Origin: Verrucomicrobiia bacterium
Lineage (GTDB): Bacteria > Verrucomicrobiota > Verrucomicrobiia > Limisphaerales > UBA11358
Assembly (NCBI GenBank): GCA_031290985.1
Contig: JARLJW010000021.1
Span: 1 to 55,649, forward strand
Direction: 5' to 3'
DNA: 55,649 bases
Below are positions 52,238-55,649 of the stretch, piece by piece. Position 1 is the first letter of the stretch. Every line of letters starts with the position of its first letter. The position numbers and the translations under genes were made by a program. The notes under the pieces are model-generated. The model had not been told where the DNA came from, ran no database searches, and was given only the letters and a program-made list of their open reading frames with translations.

Positions 52238-52313
52238 GCGCGGAAATTGACGGCCGCCTCCGGCGCTGTCAATTGGGATTTCAGGCGCCCTCTCATATAT
52301 TTGTGTCGCCGCC

Positions 52314-52865
52314 GTGGTTTCACCGCTTGCCAACGTCACATCCAACCGCTTATTTGTCCGTGTGCAAGGCATTGAACCGCCGGACCTCCATTTTCTGAAC
52401 GCCGCCCAAGGGTGGCTCGGTCTCGATTGCCCGGAAGAGGCGCGCATCGAGCTCAATGCCATCGCGCCGGAACTGCATTCCCATCCCGCCGTCCTCGCGG
52501 TGCACTGGACGCTGTGCGTGCGCGAGCAGCGCTGGGAGGAGGCGCGGGACATCGCCCAGCTCGAGATCCGGTTCCAGCCCGAGGACGCCTCCGGCTGGTT
52601 GCATCACGCCTATGCCGTGCGCCGCGCCAGCAACGGCGGCCTCATCATGGCCTGGGGCGCGCTGCTCCCCGCCGCGGAAAAATTCCCCGCCGAGCCCGTC
52701 ATCGCCTTCAACCTCTCCTGTTACGCCTGCCAGTTGAAACAACTGGAAACCTCCCGCATCTGGCTGAAACGCGCCCTCACCATCGGCAACCGGGCGGCGG
52801 TCAAAAAAATGGCCCTCGCCGACGAGGACCTCAAACCGCTCTGGCCGGAGATCGCCGGACTCTGA
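52314..52865 (+). CDS. TPR-like protein
   Basis: A 183-residue soluble protein with TPR-like helices ('LNAAQGWLGLDCPEEARIEL', 'VLAVHWTLCVREQRWEEARD', 'FNLSCYACQLKQLETSRIWL'). The start is GTG at 52314. Its stop is two bases from the next gene's TTG start, so it is coupled to the ABC ATPase. It may be an adaptor for that ATPase, an inference from position. Confidence 0.75.
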   Translation: MVSPLANVTSNRLFVRVQGIEPPDLHFLNAAQGWLGLDCPEEARIELNAIAPELHSHPAVLAVHWTLCVREQRWEEARDIAQLEIRFQPEDASGWLHHAYAVRRASNGGLIMAWGALLPAAEKFPAEPVIAFNLSCYACQLKQLETSRIWLKRALTIGNRAAVKKMALADEDLKPLWPEIAGL

Positions 52866-52867
52866 TT

Positions 52868-53656
52868 TTGAAAACTCCCCGCCCCATCCTGTCCGTGGAC
52901 CGCCTCCACATCGTGCGCGCTGGCACCGTCATTTTGCACAACGTCGACTGGCGCGTGGCGCGCGGCCAGCACTGGGTCATCCTCGGCGCCAACGGTTCCG
53001 GCAAAACCTCCCTCCTCAGCGCCCTTACCGGCTATCTCATGCCGACCGACGGGGAAATTACCCTGCTCGGCGAAACGTACGGCCAGTCCGACTGGCGCGA
53101 GCTGCGCAAACAGATCGGCCTCGTCAGCTCCTCCGTCCGCCAACTGATGGCCGATGACGAGCCCGCGCTCGAAACCGTCGCCAGCGGCAAATATGCCATG
53201 ATCGATTTTTGGGGCCGCCTGACCCGCGCCGAGAAAACCCGGGCGCGCCAGCTCCTCCGGCAGGTCGAATGCGAATATCTCGCCGACCGCCCCTGGCGCG
53301 TGCTCTCCCAGGGCGAACGCCAGCGTGTGCTCATCGGCCGGGCGCTCATGGCCCGCCCGCGCGTGCTCATCCTTGATGAACCCTGCGCCGGGCTCGACCC
53401 GGCGGCGCGCGAACATTTTCTTGATTTCATCCAGCGGCTCGGCCGGCCGGCCCACGCGCCCACGCTCGTTTTGGTCACCCATCACGTCGAGGAGATCATG
53501 CCCGTGTTCACCCACGTGCTGCTGCTCAAAGACGGCGCCGTGCTGGCCGCCGGGACCAAGGTGGCCACGCTGAACTCCCGGAATCTCTCCCGCGTCTTCA
53601 ATGCCCGGATGAAAGTGCAAACCGCCGCCCATCGCTACCAGCTCAAGGTGCGGTGA
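52868..53656 (+). CDS. ABC transporter ATP-binding protein (YlmA/ModF-like)
   Basis: A 262-residue ABC ATPase: Walker A 'LGANGSGKTSLL', Q-loop region 'IGLVSSSVRQ', signature 'LSQGERQRVLIGRAL', Walker B 'VLILDEPCAGLDP', H-loop 'VTHHVEEI'. TTG at 52868-52870 is the start since it follows the previous stop by two bases and begins 'MKTPRPILSVDRL'. No permease gene is adjacent. Transport substrate is unknown. Confidence 0.9.
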   Translation: MKTPRPILSVDRLHIVRAGTVILHNVDWRVARGQHWVILGANGSGKTSLLSALTGYLMPTDGEITLLGETYGQSDWRELRKQIGLVSSSVRQLMADDEPALETVASGKYAMIDFWGRLTRAEKTRARQLLRQVECEYLADRPWRVLSQGERQRVLIGRALMARPRVLILDEPCAGLDPAAREHFLDFIQRLGRPAHAPTLVLVTHHVEEIMPVFTHVLLLKDGAVLAAGTKVATLNSRNLSRVFNARMKVQTAAHRYQLKVR

Positions 53657-53841
53657 GCCGCTTTCACCGGTTGCTTCCGCAAACGCATCCACCCGGCTGC
53701 GACCGGCCGGCGACGCCATCGCCATTTGCATGTTGTAACACCGCCCGCCGGACAATTTTCTGGTCAAACCCGTCTCAATGCGGAAAATCATCGGCAATTA
53801 TTAATGCGCCCCCGCTTCACCATCAGCTTCGGCGTCAAACC

Positions 53842-54972
53842 ATGAAACCAGCCGTCACCCTCATCACCGATTCCTTGAACCGGCGGCGCGGTGGCGCGGA
53901 GATCTATCTCACCGGCCTCGCCGGCTTCCTGGTGCAACACGGCCATCCCGTCCATGTGCTGGTTCGCCGCGACCACGCTGATTTTTCCCTGCCCGGCGTG
54001 ACCGTGGAAGTCGTGCCCGCCGGCGGCTCCGGGCTGCGCGGCGAGAAAAATTTCGTCCGCGCCGTGCACCGGCGGTTGCGCGGCGATGAACCCGTTGTGC
54101 TTTCCACCATCGCCCTGCCGGGCATCACGCACTACCAGCCGCACATGGGCCTCCAACGGCGCGGTTTCCTGGCTTCACGCGACTCGCGCAACACGGCGTT
54201 TTTCCGCTCGGTCCATGCCCTGGCCTCCCCGTTCAACCTCAAGCGCCGCTGGCTGCTCCAGATGCAGGAGCAGCTCCTGACCCGCACCGCCACCACCAAG
54301 ATCATGGTCTTCTCCCGGCTGGTGCACGCCCAGATCCTGGAAGATTATCCGGTGCCCGCCGCCAATATCACGGTCGCCCCGCTGGGCGTGGACCTCGATC
54401 GCTTTCACCCGGAAAAAAACCGCCACCGCCAACCGGCGGATAAGCTGAAGCTGCTGTTCACCGGCCATAACTTTCAATTGAAAGGCCTCCACTGCCTGTT
54501 CGCCGCCCTCGGCCAGGCCCTAAAAAACGGCTTGTCGGCGGAACTCCACATCGTCGGCAACGGCCATCGCCCGGCGTTCGAGAAACTGGCGGCCCGGTCG
54601 CGTGTTGCCGGGCATATCCGGTTCCTGGGCTTGGTGGATGGCCCCGCCGCCGCCGCGCTTTACCGTTCCTGCGATGTCCTCGTCCACCCGACCTTCAGCG
54701 ATCATTGTTCGCTGGTTGTCCTGGAAGCGCTCGCCAGCGGCATGCCCGTCATCACCACGCGGCAGAACGGCGCGGCCGAGTTCATCGAGCCGGAAAAATC
54801 GGGGATCATCATCGACCACCCGCGCGATACCGCCGCCCTGGCCGCCGCCCTGCTGCGGCTGCAGGATCGCCAGAAGCTTGCCGCCATGGGCGCCGCCGCC
54901 GCTGCCTTGCGCCCGCAACTGGACTTCAACCGCCACGCCCAAGCCGTGCTCGCGTGGCTGACCACACGCTGA
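53842..54972 (+). CDS. GT4-family glycosyltransferase
   Basis: A 376-residue glycosyltransferase of the GT-B fold, GT4-like. The N-terminal 'RRGGAEIYLTGLAGFL' and C-terminal 'VHPTFSDHCSLVVLEALASG' followed by 'MPVITTRQNGAAEFIEP' are the donor-site signature (E-x7-E type). ATG at 53842 is used; the longer frame to 53653 overlaps the region after the ABC gene and lacks conservation. Probably adds sugars to lipid or polysaccharide. Confidence 0.9.
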   Translation: MKPAVTLITDSLNRRRGGAEIYLTGLAGFLVQHGHPVHVLVRRDHADFSLPGVTVEVVPAGGSGLRGEKNFVRAVHRRLRGDEPVVLSTIALPGITHYQPHMGLQRRGFLASRDSRNTAFFRSVHALASPFNLKRRWLLQMQEQLLTRTATTKIMVFSRLVHAQILEDYPVPAANITVAPLGVDLDRFHPEKNRHRQPADKLKLLFTGHNFQLKGLHCLFAALGQALKNGLSAELHIVGNGHRPAFEKLAARSRVAGHIRFLGLVDGPAAAALYRSCDVLVHPTFSDHCSLVVLEALASGMPVITTRQNGAAEFIEPEKSGIIIDHPRDTAALAAALLRLQDRQKLAAMGAAAAALRPQLDFNRHAQAVLAWLTTR

Positions 54973-55050
54973 CTGACCTTGAATAACCCATGTTAAGTGG
55001 CTTGCGGCTTTGCCCCAATTCACGAACGCTCAAACTCATTGATTGAGATT

Positions 55051-55100
55051 TCCCCACCTTGATTCACCTTGATGCGGCTTGATTCACCATGATCTTCCTC
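55051..55100 (+). repeat. decamer array 2a (degenerate CACCTTGATN)
   Basis: ACCTT/GATTCACCTT/GATGCGGCTT/GATTCACCAT/GATC steps at 10 bp show four to five degenerate units. It lies ~60 bp before array 2b. Confidence 0.7.
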
Positions 55101-55160
55101 ATCCTCTTCCTCTTCGTCTTCCTCCATGCTTTGTATCCGAGGCGGGAAATGGCTCGCCTC

Positions 55161-55220
55161 CACCTTGATGCACCTTGATGCACCTTGATGCACCTTGATG
55201 CACCTTGATTCGACTTGACC
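55161..55220 (+). repeat. decamer array 2b (CACCTTGATG)
   Basis: Four perfect CACCTTGATG units (55161-55200), then CACCTTGATT and the degenerate CGACTTGACC. This is the cleanest of the arrays and shows the exact 10-bp period. Confidence 0.9.
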
Positions 55221-55390
55221 CGTTGCTGGTTGCAATGGTCGCGCTGCGACCATTTCTGCCTGCGCCGCAGGCACTTGAGCAACAAATGACCCATGCCTGA
55301 TCAATTTCACCCGCTGCTCCGGCAGTCGCGCAGCGTCTGGATTACGGTCGCTTCAGCGCCGCTTTCCCACCACCAATCCGCGACTCTATT

Positions 55391-55462
55391 TTCACCTTGA
55401 TCTACCTTGATTCACTTTGATTCACTTTGATTCACTTTGAATCGCCTTGATCTACCTTGATC
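55391..55462 (+). repeat. decamer array 3 (TTCACTTTGA)
   Basis: Units TTCACCTTGA, TCTACCTTGA, three of TTCACTTTGA, ATCGCCTTGA and TCTACCTTGA follow at 10-bp steps. This is a variant of the CACCTTGATN motif with the phase shifted. Confidence 0.85.
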
Positions 55463-55539
55463 CTCCGCCTCTGCGCCATCGCCGTAGCGCAGGCATCTTG
55501 CTGCTCTGAGAAACCTTTATTAAACCTGACGCCTCTGGC

Positions 55540-55584
55540 CCCCTCTCCGCCGTGCAACGGGGGAGAGGGCTGGGGAGAGGTGGG
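55540..55584. repeat. CCCTCTCC REP-like hairpin, second copy
   Basis: CCCCTCTCC and GGGAGAGGG pair across a short loop, as at 40878-40912. The 3' end continues with GGGGAGAGGTGGGG. Confidence 0.6.
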
Positions 55585-55649
55585 GCTTGCTTCTTCAAAA
55601 GCACTCCCAACCTCCTTTCGCGAACACCAAACAGCGCCGTTTCTCAACC

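Larger units (their letters stand above)
54973..55649. other. gene-free right edge with decamer arrays
   Basis: I see no gene after the glycosyltransferase. The frames present are low-complexity by-products of the repeats: three arrays of 10-bp repeats, a pyrimidine-rich CTTCCTC stretch (55091-55127) and a CCCTCTCC hairpin. Confidence 0.7.

Noticed and set aside
55161..55220. CRISPR array
   Set aside because: The repeats are 10 bp with no spacers of uniform length and there are no cas genes.

Overview
The window is about 55.6 kb of GC-rich, densely coded bacterial chromosome. The gene content points to a Verrucomicrobiota member, probably near the Pedosphaera/Limisphaerales group. The clues are a secreted protein with a 'STNLASTNW'-type C-terminal domain, pectin-degrading PL10 and GH28 enzymes, a fucose-isomerase-like enzyme, an LptD outer-membrane protein, a rplM-rpsI-argC-argJ neighbourhood and many long hairpin and short-period intergenic repeats. 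The phylum is an inference from gene flavour, not from a marker tree. No rRNA, tRNA or CRISPR array was seen.

Left part (1-14.3 kb). A lipoprotein of the DUF4034 type is followed by a minus-strand polarity and pilus operon: a large repeat/linker protein with a roadblock domain, the Ras-like GTPase MglA, a second roadblock protein and a PilT-type ATPase. Divergent to it is a four-gene operon starting with a receiver-PATAN response regulator. Next comes a CLC channel operon that includes a 23-residue membrane microprotein. It is divergent from a MarR regulator, and two near-identical palindromes suggest that this regulator also controls a cytidylate-kinase-like gene. A small nitrogen-oxide/anaerobic type module follows (DGC protein, DUF2249, Crp/Fnr regulator, and a divergent 'nitrous oxide-stimulated promoter' family gene), with two FNR-type boxes in the divergent promoter region.

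Middle (14.4-31.5 kb). A single 1123-residue gene encodes a TIR domain, a long heptad coiled coil, one membrane helix and a tail of degenerate W..DP..A repeats. This is the most system-like undescribed element in the window. After it come arginine biosynthesis and ribosomal genes (argJ, phzF-like, methyltransferase, argC, GNAT, rpsI, rplM), a secreted protein, a beta-propeller-like secreted enzyme and a FucI-like isomerase. The stretch from 28.7 to 31.5 kb is an accessory scar with an RHS remnant, a likely orphan immunity gene, a frameshifted fragment and many short repeats.

Right part (31.5-55.6 kb). Two overlapping thymidylate-kinase-like genes (the second with Arg for the Walker A Lys) precede a sigma-factor operon and an ECF sigma factor fused to a membrane domain. 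Then come radC, an AddA-type helicase-nuclease, a membrane-anchored GrpE-like protein, a lipid kinase, PL10 and GH28 pectinases placed tail to tail, a CBS-containing family II pyrophosphatase, ribBA, a sensorless histidine kinase, lptD, a DMT-family membrane protein, a TPR protein coupled to an ABC ATPase, and a glycosyltransferase. The right edge is gene-free and carries 10-bp-period arrays of CACCTTGATN. The reverse complement of the same repeat lies 24 kb away, just upstream of the kinase pair.
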